Assembly (NCBI GenBank): GCA_052066835.1
Contig: JBQHRJ010000012.1
DNA length: 64,000 nucleotides
Source: UBA2821 sp902763335
GTDB lineage: Bacteria > Bacillota > Clostridia > Lachnospirales > Lachnospiraceae
Reading direction: 5' to 3' (one strand)
Made by a program: the position numbers and the translations under genes. Below the pieces are notes generated by a model that did no database searches, had not been told where the DNA came from, and saw nothing but the letters and a program-made list of their open reading frames with translations. Of the stretch, positions 52,473 to 61,776 are shown one piece after another; position 1 is the stretch's first letter, and each line of letters starts with the position of its first letter.

Positions 52473-54193
52473 TGATAAAGACCGATATGAAGAAAAAACA
52501 TATTATTATGTTAAGAATTGCATTTGCATTTGTTATTTTCCTTGTAAGCATCAGGCATCTTACAGAAGTATACCAGCCGACTCTGCTTGATGATGAATTT
52601 TCGTATTGGAGTATTGCTGCATACTTTGATGGTAAAAACTGGTCAGAAGTCACTTCGTTATGTAAATATTACTCATACGGTTACAGCTTTATACTGTATC
52701 TTATAATGAAAATATTTACAAATACTGTATACATGTACAGGGCAGCCATAGTATTGAACGGATTTTTTCTTATTGCAGGATATTTTATTCTTGAAAATAT
52801 TTTTACATACATTTTTAAGGATGAAAACAGAGCAGCATTATCATCTGTAGCATTTCTTATGACACTGATTCCATGCAATGTGGCATTTTCAACGGTCAAT
52901 TTAACAGAGTGTCTTCTGTATGTGCTTTTTCTCGGTATTATACGTTTGAGTATGGATATGGGAAATAACATGAAGACATGGAAATGGATTCTTTTATCCG
53001 TTCTTATGGGATATTCTTATATGGTGCATCAGAGAATGATATGCGTTATCATAGCTGTGGCAGCAGGAATGATTCTTATGATGTTTAAGAAGAAGGTCAG
53101 GGTAAGGGACGCACTTATGGTGTGCGGAATACTTATATGTATACTTATGGTACATCATTACATTAAGGCGGATATCAAGTCAGAGCTGTGGCTTAACGGT
53201 ATGTATTCTGCGGATAACGATTATGGCTCTATAATAGAAAATCTTATATATGTTTTAAGTTCTCCGAAAAATATAGCAGTATTTATAATAGGTATAGCCG
53301 GTAAGCTCTTTTATTTTTCAACGGCAACATATATATTCGGAATAGCAGTTATGGTTATTCTGGCAGTTAAGGTGTTTGGCGAGATAAAGGAGAAAGATAC
53401 TGAAAGTTCTGTATTTACGGTGATATTTGTGTCGTTTGCAATGATGATATTTATATCAGCACTATTTATGTGTCATATAGAGAAAATGGCATGGCTGTTA
53501 TATGGAAGATACGCGGAGATAATGTATCCGCTCATATTCGGCATGGCTGTTATATATATATACCGGATGATGCGTGACAATGTGAGAAAGGTAATGCTTC
53601 TTATGGGAGGCAGCAGTATATTTTATATTCTGATGGGAATTGTCATAAGATGGTATGCTGCAAGAAGAGGTTTAAAATGGATAAATTATATAAGCTGCAG
53701 CCAGATATATAAATATACTCAGGGAGAACATCTTACCATATTAAAAATGATGGCAGTGGTCATAGCGACAATGATTATGGCACTGATAGTATTTGGAATC
53801 AGAAAATATAAGGGAGCAGCCCTTGGTGTTATGATGGTATTCACCTTTGTATTATTTTACATAACCGGAGAAATACCAATCAGGTCGATAAATCTGGATT
53901 TACAAAAGAGCAGAAATGAGACATCATCCGTAGCGGACTTTATAAAGCAAAGCGGAAAGGATACCTATTATTATGTCAATGAAAATGAGGAAGATGATAC
54001 GGCCCAGTATAGGGAATACATACAGTACTGGCTTCAGGATAAAAAGCTTTACTGTGTGACGGATGATGATATGGACAGAACAGATGAGGGAGCACTGCTT
54101 ATTGTATCTTATGAGAAAAAACCACAGATTGTAGATGAAAATGCAAACCCTGTTTATGCAAATGATTTGTGCCGCATATATGAGATTCAGTAA
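52472..54193 (+). CDS. GT-C-like integral membrane protein
   Basis: A 573-aa protein with about eleven or more hydrophobic helices and a soluble C-terminal domain. Near the N-terminus it has LLDDEFSYWSIAAYF (about residues 37-51) followed by YYSYGYSF. This DEF...AAYF...YGYS pattern recurs in the proteins at 54275 and 61777. Acidic residues after the first helix and this topology suggest a GT-C glycosyltransferase using polyprenyl-phosphate sugar, but I cannot name a family. It overlaps the flippase gene by one base. Confidence 0.7.
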   Translation: MIKTDMKKKHIIMLRIAFAFVIFLVSIRHLTEVYQPTLLDDEFSYWSIAAYFDGKNWSEVTSLCKYYSYGYSFILYLIMKIFTNTVYMYRAAIVLNGFFLIAGYFILENIFTYIFKDENRAALSSVAFLMTLIPCNVAFSTVNLTECLLYVLFLGIIRLSMDMGNNMKTWKWILLSVLMGYSYMVHQRMICVIIAVAAGMILMMFKKKVRVRDALMVCGILICILMVHHYIKADIKSELWLNGMYSADNDYGSIIENLIYVLSSPKNIAVFIIGIAGKLFYFSTATYIFGIAVMVILAVKVFGEIKEKDTESSVFTVIFVSFAMMIFISALFMCHIEKMAWLLYGRYAEIMYPLIFGMAVIYIYRMMRDNVRKVMLLMGGSSIFYILMGIVIRWYAARRGLKWINYISCSQIYKYTQGEHLTILKMMAVVIATMIMALIVFGIRKYKGAALGVMMVFTFVLFYITGEIPIRSINLDLQKSRNETSSVADFIKQSGKDTYYYVNENEEDDTAQYREYIQYWLQDKKLYCVTDDDMDRTDEGALLIVSYEKKPQIVDENANPVYANDLCRIYEIQ

Positions 54194-54200
54194 AAATAAC

Positions 54201-54229
54201 TTGACAAATAGTTTTTAAACTAATATCAT
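54201..54229 (+). promoter_or_regulatory. Sigma-A promoter before the second GT-C gene
   Basis: Consensus TTGACA (54201-54206), 17 bp and TATCAT (54224-54229). It starts a new transcription unit within the polysaccharide region. Confidence 0.75.
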
Positions 54230-54274
54230 ACAAAATGGTAGCTATTGGGTTTATTTACAAATAGGAGAGAAATC

Positions 54275-56065
54275 GTGAGAAGGTTTTTGAGTAAGTACAA
54301 ATTTCAATTATGTATATTTTTTGGTATTTTTTTATTTAAGACAATAATTAATCTGGCATTTGGAACGTTGGTCATGACAACCGGACAGGACGAATTCGGT
54401 ACGGTTGCAAGTGCATCTTACTTTGCAGGATATGACTGGTCAGCCATTGTGTCAGAGATTAAATATTATGGATTCGGTTATTCGATGCTTATGGCACCGA
54501 TTTACTGGATAACGGATAACCCGCAGATTATATTTCAGGTTATGATAGGATTCAATTCTATATGCCTCGGAATATCAGGCGTTATATGTTACAATATATT
54601 AAAGGATATATTTGAGATAGATGACGATAAGTTTAATGTTATTGCATCTCTTGCAAGTGTTTTCTTTACATGTGTAATGCTCAATTCAAATGCAGTATTC
54701 AATGAATGTGCACTTGTGATGATAGAGTGGCTTATGGTATATCTTCTTTTACTTATGCAGAGAAGAAAGGATAGCGGCATGTCAACTCTTGTTCTTACCA
54801 TCATATTCAGTCTGGTATCCGTATATGCATTTACGGTTCATACCAGAATAATATATGTACTTGGTGCATCTTTTATATTTATAGTATTCTATTTTATTTT
54901 AAAGAGAAAATTTTTGGTGAATATTCCTGCATTCGTTGGAATAATGGGTGTCGGATATATTCTTGTGCAGAAACTTATTAAATATGTACAGTTAAAAATA
55001 TGGCTTACAAATGATCCTGAGAAGCTTAAAAACTCAGTAAGCAACCTCGGAGGATATTTTGGTAATATCAAATACTTAAAGACAGGAACGGGTATTAAAG
55101 GTTTTGTATATACTTTGTGGGGCGAGGTATATGGAATGTTCAGCCTTTCAGGTGGAATATTTGCCATAGCAATATGTATATTTGCATTTATTATATTATC
55201 GTTAATTTTCAAAAAGAAGATGAAACAGGTTGACGGTAAACTCGTTACGCTTGCTTCATTTATATGTTCGTTAATGATGGCAGTGTTACTGCTTACTGCA
55301 CTTGGTGTGTTAGACCTTGTAGAAGAAAATGTTCTTGCGGGAACAGCTTCAAGATGGTATCTGTATACAAGATACTGGGCAATGTGCGGTCAGCTTACAG
55401 TTATGTTTGTTCTGTTGTTCTTTAAGAAACAGGAAAAAGCAGGAAAAGGAATAATTATTTCATCTGTAGTATTATTTTCAGTTGTATCGGCAGCATTTAT
55501 ACTAAAGATGGGAAAAATGTTTTATATATATCAGGGAGCAAAATCAAATGCTTTCAGCAGCTACCTCGGAATGCTTGTAATGAAGACAGATGAATATTTC
55601 AGTACGGGAGCATTCGTTAAAATGACTGTGATAGCAGCGGTTGTTCTTGTTCTGAGTTTAGTATGCATTAAATTCAGAAAGACAGGAATTATGGCTGTCG
55701 TATTGTTGTGTCTGTTTTTATACAGCTACGGATATACAACAGTCATGCTCGACGTACCTACATCAAAAGAGATTCAGAGTGAATTTAAAGATGTGAGGGA
55801 AGCCGTGAGGGACAGCGGCATAGATGATAATGCAAAAGTATATGTAAGAACGTCATCAAAATCCAGACCATACAGATTTGGAGCGCAGTTTAATCTGTTT
55901 GAATACAGAATAACGACAGAAAAACTTGATGACAGTGCAGATAAGGCAGTTATTCTCAGTGATTCAGACAAATATGGCGAAAAAGGATATGAGCTTATAT
56001 ATAAGAAAGAAGACAGTAGTTTTTATGATACTGTATATGTGTGGGCAAAAGGTTACCAGAAATAA
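54275..56065 (+). CDS. GT-C-like integral membrane protein
   Basis: A 596-aa protein with about a dozen hydrophobic helices and a soluble C-terminus. After helix 1 it has GQDEFGTVASASYFAGYDWS followed by YYGFGYSMLMAPIYW, and shares these with the protein at 61777 (ADEFGTIAGASYFAG, YYGFGYSVLMAPIF). It starts at GTG 54275, since AGGAGAG lies 7 bp upstream; a TTG at 54245 precedes the ribosome site. Glycosyltransferase function is inferred from topology and the conserved acidic pair. Confidence 0.72.
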   Translation: MRRFLSKYKFQLCIFFGIFLFKTIINLAFGTLVMTTGQDEFGTVASASYFAGYDWSAIVSEIKYYGFGYSMLMAPIYWITDNPQIIFQVMIGFNSICLGISGVICYNILKDIFEIDDDKFNVIASLASVFFTCVMLNSNAVFNECALVMIEWLMVYLLLLMQRRKDSGMSTLVLTIIFSLVSVYAFTVHTRIIYVLGASFIFIVFYFILKRKFLVNIPAFVGIMGVGYILVQKLIKYVQLKIWLTNDPEKLKNSVSNLGGYFGNIKYLKTGTGIKGFVYTLWGEVYGMFSLSGGIFAIAICIFAFIILSLIFKKKMKQVDGKLVTLASFICSLMMAVLLLTALGVLDLVEENVLAGTASRWYLYTRYWAMCGQLTVMFVLLFFKKQEKAGKGIIISSVVLFSVVSAAFILKMGKMFYIYQGAKSNAFSSYLGMLVMKTDEYFSTGAFVKMTVIAAVVLVLSLVCIKFRKTGIMAVVLLCLFLYSYGYTTVMLDVPTSKEIQSEFKDVREAVRDSGIDDNAKVYVRTSSKSRPYRFGAQFNLFEYRITTEKLDDSADKAVILSDSDKYGEKGYELIYKKEDSSFYDTVYVWAKGYQK

Positions 56066-56080
56066 GAACGGAGAGATGAG

Positions 56081-57823
56081 ATGGGCAAATTAAGAAAAGG
56101 CTCAAGTATTATTCTGATTCTGTCTATAGTGCTTATTGCCGGACTTAGTGTGTTTTTTTTCAGGGAATCAGAAAAAGAAAGTGTTGTAGTGTCAGATCCG
56201 GTATTTTCCTATGAAAGCGGAATGTATGAAAATAATATACAACTGACCATAACAGCAGGCGAAGGAACAGAAGTTTATTATACTCTGGATGGCAGTGAGC
56301 CTGATATAAACAGCATAAAATACACGGGACCTATTGAGATTGATGATGTGTCAAAAACGGATAATAAATGGTCTGACATGGACACAGGTCTTATAACGGG
56401 AAGAAAAATATATAATAAACCTATTATGAAGGTTGATAAATGCACGATTATCCGTGCAGTTGCAATTACTCCGGACGGGGTAAGCAGTAATGTGATTACA
56501 AAGTCATATTTTATAGGTAAGATTAATAATTCGAGATATAATAATCTTCCAATTATTTCATTAATATCGAACCCGTACAATCTGTTTGATTACAATGCGG
56601 GTATTTATGTTCTTGGAAAAACTTATGATGATTTTATGGCAGAAAATCCGGGGACACAGTTTGATGGCAGCATTCCTGCCAATTATAATAGAAGAGGCAT
56701 AAAATGGGAAAGAAAATCCTATATTGAATATTTTGACAGTCAGGGAAATGTTCAGGTATCTCAGGATATCGGACTCAGAATACAGGGAGCCTTTTCAAGG
56801 TTTAACATGCAGAAAAGTTTCAGTCTGTATGCAAGGGAAGAATATGGAAAAGATACGGTAGATTATAAATTCTTTGGAGATACAGAGCAGTCATCATTCT
56901 CTCGTCTTGTACTGCAGAATATTGAAGAGACAAAATATATAGACCCATATGTTTCAAATGTTACAAAGGAACTTGATGTGGATACGATTACATCATACCA
57001 GCCGGTTATTGTATTTTTGGATGGAGAATACTGGGGCGTATATACGATAAGGCAGGCAGTGTCTGTTGACTATTTATCAAGAAAATATAGCATTGATGCG
57101 GATGATATTCTTATGGCTAAGGCAGACGGATATGGAAGTTATAACATAGAATCCGGCAGGGCGCGTGACATAGGATACTTCAATAAGATGATTAATTATG
57201 CGGAAACTCATGATATGACTGTTAAGGAAAATTATGAGAAAATCAATGAAATGATGGATATGCAGAGCTTTATTGACTGGATATCTATAGAGACATATCT
57301 TGGCAATTTTGACTGCATTAAGCCGGGAAGACCGGATAATAATGTTATAGTATGGAGAGTTATGGTGCCTGATGGCAGTAATGAGTATGCAGATGGAAAA
57401 TGGAGATGGATACTCTTTGATACTGATAAGGGCGGTGGCTACCAGAACGATTATACTTATAATGACCTGCAGGAGCGTCTGCTTAACCAGAATGATGCAT
57501 CGCATATGCAGCGGCTGTTCAGGAATCTTGTAGTAAATGATGAGTTCAGACAGATGTTTATTGATACATTCAGGAAAATGGGTTCAACCGTTTTCAATCA
57601 GTCGGCGGCAACCATGAAGTGGTCAGAATTTTCTACGGTATATAACGATATGCTTGAGAGATATTATGCAAGATTTCCGACCAGATTTTTCGGGCTTCAG
57701 AAGAGTCTTGAAAGAGTTAAGGCAATAGATGATTATTTTATGTACAGACCATTATATGTGGAAAATATGATTCAGTCACTTGAAAGATACATTCAGAGTA
57801 ATGGAGGAAGTGCCAATGAATAA
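56081..57823 (+). CDS. CotH-kinase-like surface protein with N-terminal beta-sandwich
   Basis: A 580-aa protein anchored by an N-terminal hydrophobic helix (about 9-27). Residues ~40-140 form a chitobiase C-terminal-like beta domain (VYYTLDGSEPD). The CotH-type kinase domain follows, with RIQGAFSR, FLDGEYWGVYTIRQ and WILFDTDKGGGYQ, the last with the metal-binding aspartates. CotH proteins phosphorylate spore coat or other surface proteins. It is followed by VTC and DUF4956 genes with overlapping ends, a trio that occurs in other bacteria. Confidence 0.88.
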   Translation: MGKLRKGSSIILILSIVLIAGLSVFFFRESEKESVVVSDPVFSYESGMYENNIQLTITAGEGTEVYYTLDGSEPDINSIKYTGPIEIDDVSKTDNKWSDMDTGLITGRKIYNKPIMKVDKCTIIRAVAITPDGVSSNVITKSYFIGKINNSRYNNLPIISLISNPYNLFDYNAGIYVLGKTYDDFMAENPGTQFDGSIPANYNRRGIKWERKSYIEYFDSQGNVQVSQDIGLRIQGAFSRFNMQKSFSLYAREEYGKDTVDYKFFGDTEQSSFSRLVLQNIEETKYIDPYVSNVTKELDVDTITSYQPVIVFLDGEYWGVYTIRQAVSVDYLSRKYSIDADDILMAKADGYGSYNIESGRARDIGYFNKMINYAETHDMTVKENYEKINEMMDMQSFIDWISIETYLGNFDCIKPGRPDNNVIVWRVMVPDGSNEYADGKWRWILFDTDKGGGYQNDYTYNDLQERLLNQNDASHMQRLFRNLVVNDEFRQMFIDTFRKMGSTVFNQSAATMKWSEFSTVYNDMLERYYARFPTRFFGLQKSLERVKAIDDYFMYRPLYVENMIQSLERYIQSNGGSANE

Positions 57824-58556
57824 TATAAAAAATGTGCATGTCGATACTAAGTTCAACGGTAAATTCAGGCATGAATACAAATATATATGCTCTGATATGC
57901 AGCTTGCAATTCTCAAGTCAAGAATTGACGGACTGATTGCACTTGACAGTCATGTCGGAAGCAGTGGAATGTACAATATAAGAAGTGTATATTTTGATGA
58001 TTATTATAATAGCTGCCTGGCAGAGAATATTTCCGGAACTGACCCGAGAGAGAAGTTCAGGATAAGAATATATAATTGCAGCAGTGATAAGATATCGCTG
58101 GAATTAAAGCGTAAAGTCGGCGGAAAAACACAGAAACATTCGTGTCCGCTTAGTCTGGAGCAATTCAGACTGTTGATTAAAGGAGTCCCGTTGCCGGTTA
58201 ATAGTGATGACCCACCCATACTGCAAAAAATGTGTCTGCAGATGAGGCAGAGAATGCTGAAACCGGTTGTTATAGTAGATTATGACAGAATACCATACGT
58301 ATTAAAAGAAGGGAATGTGAGGGTAACACTTGATTTAAACATTGCATCTTCTTTTGATTATGATGGATTTTTCAGTCCGGATATGAGCAGGAGACCGATA
58401 ATGCCTGTTGGACGGCAGGTTTTGGAAGTTAAATGGGATGAATTTTTACCGGATGTCATATATCACAGCTTACAGCTGGAAAGCTTACAGAGGACGGCAT
58501 TTTCAAAATATCAGTTATGCAGACAATTTTCAATGAATGGAGGAATAGTATTATGA
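57816..58556 (+). CDS. VTC-domain protein (polyphosphate polymerase-like)
   Basis: About 246 aa, a tunnel-fold VTC domain. Landmarks are RHEYKYICS near the N-terminus, IRSVYFDDYYNSCL, EKFRIRIYN and ISLELKRKVGGKTQK with basic residues for phosphate binding, and later LEVKWDEFLP. In yeast the VTC4 domain makes polyphosphate from ATP. The bacterial role with CotH and DUF4956 is not established. The ATG at 57816 follows GGAGG, overlapping the CotH gene by 8 bp. Confidence 0.88.
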   Translation: MNNIKNVHVDTKFNGKFRHEYKYICSDMQLAILKSRIDGLIALDSHVGSSGMYNIRSVYFDDYYNSCLAENISGTDPREKFRIRIYNCSSDKISLELKRKVGGKTQKHSCPLSLEQFRLLIKGVPLPVNSDDPPILQKMCLQMRQRMLKPVVIVDYDRIPYVLKEGNVRVTLDLNIASSFDYDGFFSPDMSRRPIMPVGRQVLEVKWDEFLPDVIYHSLQLESLQRTAFSKYQLCRQFSMNGGIVL

Positions 58557-59227
58557 GTTTAAAGGACGTATTAAAATCGGCACTTATGAATGGATATGCA
58601 TCCACTACCGTTTCAACTAAAGAGGTGGTAGTCTGCTTAGGAATAGTTGGTATTCTGGCAATATATATATTCTTTGTGTACAGATTTCTTACAAGAAAAG
58701 AGTTTTATAACAAGAATTTTAACATAGCGGTGGCAGCGATAGCGGTTGTAACAGCGTCAGTTATTCTGACATTACAGACAAATGTTGCCATATCACTCGG
58801 AACCGTCGGAGCATTATCAATAGTACGTTTCAGAACAGCCATAAAAGACCCTATGGATCTTATATTTTTATTCTGGGGTGTTGCAGTTGGTATAATATGT
58901 GGTGCAGGTTATGCAGAAATAGCTATTCTCACATCCCTTGCCCTTACAATAGGAATACTTATATTAAATGCAATTCCTGTGGCAAAGGCACCTATGCTTC
59001 TTGTTGTAAATGCATCAGACTATGGGGCTGAGGCACAGATAATGAATACTGTTAAGACATATAGCAAATACAATAAAGTTAAATCAAGAAACTTAAGAAA
59101 TGACAGTATTGATATGATAATAGAAGTGAGAACAAAAGAGGAAACAGAGCTTGTACAGCAGATAATGCGTATAAAGGAAGTAACAGCAACATCACTTATG
59201 TCACATGATGGAGAGGTTACATTCTAA
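58553..59227 (+). CDS. DUF4956 membrane protein
   Basis: About 224 aa, with three to four hydrophobic helices in the first two thirds and a soluble C-terminal domain of about 80 residues. The segment LGTVGALSIVRFRTAIKDPMDLIFLFW is the core signature of DUF4956. It overlaps the VTC gene by 4 bp (ATGA). It probably forms a membrane partner of the CotH/VTC proteins. The biochemical function is unknown. Confidence 0.88.
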   Translation: MSLKDVLKSALMNGYASTTVSTKEVVVCLGIVGILAIYIFFVYRFLTRKEFYNKNFNIAVAAIAVVTASVILTLQTNVAISLGTVGALSIVRFRTAIKDPMDLIFLFWGVAVGIICGAGYAEIAILTSLALTIGILILNAIPVAKAPMLLVVNASDYGAEAQIMNTVKTYSKYNKVKSRNLRNDSIDMIIEVRTKEETELVQQIMRIKEVTATSLMSHDGEVTF

Positions 59228-59248
59228 ATATTGGCTGTTTACTTGCAC

Positions 59249-59277
59249 TTGATAATGAAATATGCAGGTGTTATAAT
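59249..59277 (+). promoter_or_regulatory. Sigma-A promoter of the lipid-linked-sugar module
   Basis: TTGATA (59249-59254), a 17-bp spacer and a perfect TATAAT (59272-59277), 56 bp before the GT2 start. Confidence 0.8.
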
Positions 59278-59332
59278 AGCGACGAAATACGACAAAAAAT
59301 AAAAAAGCAGAAAACACAGGAGGTTTAAAAAG

Positions 59333-60310
59333 GTGAAACTTATAATTCAGGTACCATGTTATAATGAAGCGGAGACGCTTGAAGTTGCGTTAAATGATTT
59401 GCCAAAGCATATCGATGGCATAGATGAGATAGAATATCTTATAATAAATGACGGAAGTAAGGATAATACCGTTGAGGTTGCAAAAAAATGGGGTGTAAAC
59501 TACGTCGTTAATTTCAGAAGAAATAAAGGACTTGCAAAAGGATTTATGGCAGGTCTTGACGCATGTTTAAGAAACGGTGCAGATATTATTGTTAATACTG
59601 ATGCTGACAACCAGTACAACGGTGATGACATAGAGAAACTTGTAAGACCTATACTTGAAGGAAAGACAGATATCGTTATAGGTGAGAGACCTATAGACCA
59701 GACAGAGCATTTTTCACCATTAAAGAAAAAACTGCAGCATTTTGGAAGCTGGGTAGTAAGAAAAGCATCAAAATCAGATATTCCTGATGCTCCAAGTGGA
59801 TTCAGGGCATACAGTAGGGATGCTGCAATGAGACTTAATGTTGTCAATGAATATACTTATACACTTGAAACAATAGTTCAGGCAGGAAGAACAAAGATTG
59901 CCCAGACTTCTGTTCCTATCAGAACAAATGGTGAATTAAGACCATCAAGACTTTTCAGCAGTATGTTCGGTTATGTTAAGAAATCAATGCTTACAATATT
60001 AAGAGCATTTATGATGTATAAACCGCTTCAGTTCTTCAGTACAATAGGCGGTGTAGGATTTATTGCCGGTCTTGCAGTCGGAATAAGATTTATAGTTTAT
60101 ATGTGCATGGGTCAGGGAAACGGACATGTTCAGTCACTTATTCTTGCAGGATTACTTATCACATTAGGAGTACTTATATTTGTAATAGGACTTCAGGCAG
60201 ACTTAATTGCAGCTAACAGAAAGATACTTGAGGATATTCAGTACCATGTGCGTAAAATTGATTATGATGGCGTAAATGCACAGGAAGAAAATGGAGATCA
60301 GGTGAAATAA
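59333..60310 (+). CDS. DPM1-like GT2 polyprenyl-phosphate sugar synthase
   Basis: A 325-aa glycosyltransferase with IQVPCYNEAETL, LIINDGSKDNT and VNTDADNQY as the GT-A nucleotide and metal motifs, and two C-terminal hydrophobic helices (about 238-262 and 270-295). This matches polyprenyl-phosphate mannose/glucose synthases (DPM1, GtrB type) that feed GT-C enzymes. It starts at GTG 59333 with AGGAGG 9-10 bp upstream. It heads the module with the acetyltransferase, LPG-TM protein and GT-C protein. Confidence 0.92.
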   Translation: MKLIIQVPCYNEAETLEVALNDLPKHIDGIDEIEYLIINDGSKDNTVEVAKKWGVNYVVNFRRNKGLAKGFMAGLDACLRNGADIIVNTDADNQYNGDDIEKLVRPILEGKTDIVIGERPIDQTEHFSPLKKKLQHFGSWVVRKASKSDIPDAPSGFRAYSRDAAMRLNVVNEYTYTLETIVQAGRTKIAQTSVPIRTNGELRPSRLFSSMFGYVKKSMLTILRAFMMYKPLQFFSTIGGVGFIAGLAVGIRFIVYMCMGQGNGHVQSLILAGLLITLGVLIFVIGLQADLIAANRKILEDIQYHVRKIDYDGVNAQEENGDQVK

Positions 60311-60311
60311 G

Positions 60312-60842
60312 ATGCAGTTAGTATTTGAAATGATTAGAAGAGTATTTCAGATAATATTTGGAATATTTATATTTGATTGTCCGGGATTGCAGAAATGCAG
60401 AAATCTTATGTACAAGATTATGTTTAAAAAGTTTGGAAGTAAGAATGTGTTATCTTCAAAGATATCTTTCTATGTTCCTCACGGACTTAAGATGGCAGAT
60501 GTAGTAGTTGGAAACAGTGTAAGAATATCAGAAGATGTATCGATAGACTGCAGTTCAAATATTACTATCGAGGATAATGTGTGGATTTCTGAACATTCAC
60601 TTATATTAAATCATGAGCATATCATAGACGGACGTGAATGGAAGAAGAGTAAGGCAGTAAGAGTGACAGAGGGACTGTTTATAGGCGAGGATGCATGGAT
60701 AGGTGCAAATGTCACAATACTTCCAAAGGTAAAAAGAATCGGAAAAGGTGCCATAATAGGTGCCGGCAGCATAGTGACAAAGGATGTCGAGGATTACGCT
60801 ATAGTTGCGGGAAATCCTGCGAAACAGATTGGACAGAGGTGA
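60312..60842 (+). CDS. Left-handed beta-helix acetyltransferase
   Basis: A 176-aa acetyltransferase with hexapeptide repeats from about residue 60 (VVVGNSVRISEDV, ITIEDNVWIS, GLFIGEDAWIGANVTILP, GAIIGAGSIVTKDVED) and the ending GNPAKQIGQR. It resembles WbbJ/Maa-type enzymes that acetylate sugars. One base separates it from the GT2 gene. The substrate is probably the sugar made by the same module. Confidence 0.92.
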   Translation: MQLVFEMIRRVFQIIFGIFIFDCPGLQKCRNLMYKIMFKKFGSKNVLSSKISFYVPHGLKMADVVVGNSVRISEDVSIDCSSNITIEDNVWISEHSLILNHEHIIDGREWKKSKAVRVTEGLFIGEDAWIGANVTILPKVKRIGKGAIIGAGSIVTKDVEDYAIVAGNPAKQIGQR

Positions 60843-61774
60843 GAACAATTAAAAAATATTTGAAATATATTGGCAACATAGTTACTGTGTTGTCTATAGT
60901 TTTGGTCATTTATGCACTATTCAAGCTTGATATAGATTACAGTAAGCTTGCAAATCCTGCATCTATTCTTGTGTGTATTGCAGGAGCGCTCGGTGTGACA
61001 CTTACAGTATATATTCTTGCATATACATGGAAGAATACACTCGATTATCTTGCAAATACAAAAACAAAATATTCAGAAGTAGCGCATGTATATGGAAAGG
61101 CAAATATAGGTAAATATCTCCCGGGAAATGTAATGCACTACGTGGAGAGAAATCTTTTTGCAACGAAGATAGGATTGAGCCAGCTTGATCTTGCACTTAG
61201 TACCCTTGTGGAAATAGCAGGAATCGTGCTTGTTGCACTGATACTGTCTGTAATACTTGCACATGAGGAACTTGCAATAGTGCTTAAAGAGTATTTAACA
61301 CTTTCATATGCACTTATACTGATAGCATTACTTGTAATTGCCTGTATAGCAGTTGTTATTGTATACAAAAAGAGTGAAAAAATACAGGCTATGGCTAAAC
61401 GTCTTAAGGATGTAAAGTTCATATTCGTACTTATTAAGAATATGATTATATATGCAGTTGTATTTTTGATACTCGGCTTCATACTGGTTCTTATATGTGG
61501 TGTAATACTTGATGTAAAATTAAACATGTCAAAATCAATTATGATAATAACATATTACATGCTTGCATGGATGATAGGAACCATCATACATCTTACTCCG
61601 GGTGGAATAGGTGTGAGAGAAGGTGTGCTTGTACTTCTGATGAAGAGTTCAGGAATAATGTCATCAGCATCAATACTTACAGCAGCGCTTCTTCACAGAA
61701 TGGTATCAATAATTGGTGATATATTGGGTTATCTTGTTGCGTTAATGCTTAATAAAAAGGATAAAGGGGAATAG
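60839..61774 (+). CDS. LPG-synthase-TM-like (UPF0104/AglD family) membrane protein
   Basis: About 311 aa with about eight hydrophobic helices. It has GKANIGKYLPGNVMHYVERN, a landmark for the lysylphosphatidylglycerol synthase transmembrane family, and HLTPGGIGVREG near the C-terminus. Family members move or bind lipid-linked substrates. Translation starts at GTG 60839, overlapping the acetyltransferase stop (GTGA); the ribosome site is weak, so coupling is likely. The frame extends further upstream inside the previous gene, but without a suitable start. Confidence 0.85.
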   Translation: MRTIKKYLKYIGNIVTVLSIVLVIYALFKLDIDYSKLANPASILVCIAGALGVTLTVYILAYTWKNTLDYLANTKTKYSEVAHVYGKANIGKYLPGNVMHYVERNLFATKIGLSQLDLALSTLVEIAGIVLVALILSVILAHEELAIVLKEYLTLSYALILIALLVIACIAVVIVYKKSEKIQAMAKRLKDVKFIFVLIKNMIIYAVVFLILGFILVLICGVILDVKLNMSKSIMIITYYMLAWMIGTIIHLTPGGIGVREGVLVLLMKSSGIMSSASILTAALLHRMVSIIGDILGYLVALMLNKKDKGE

Positions 61775-61776
61775 AA

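Noticed and set aside
52472..52486. Moving the start of the 573-aa GT-C-like gene to the ATG at 52487
   Set aside because: No ribosome site precedes it; the ATG at 52472 overlaps the flippase stop, consistent with coupling.
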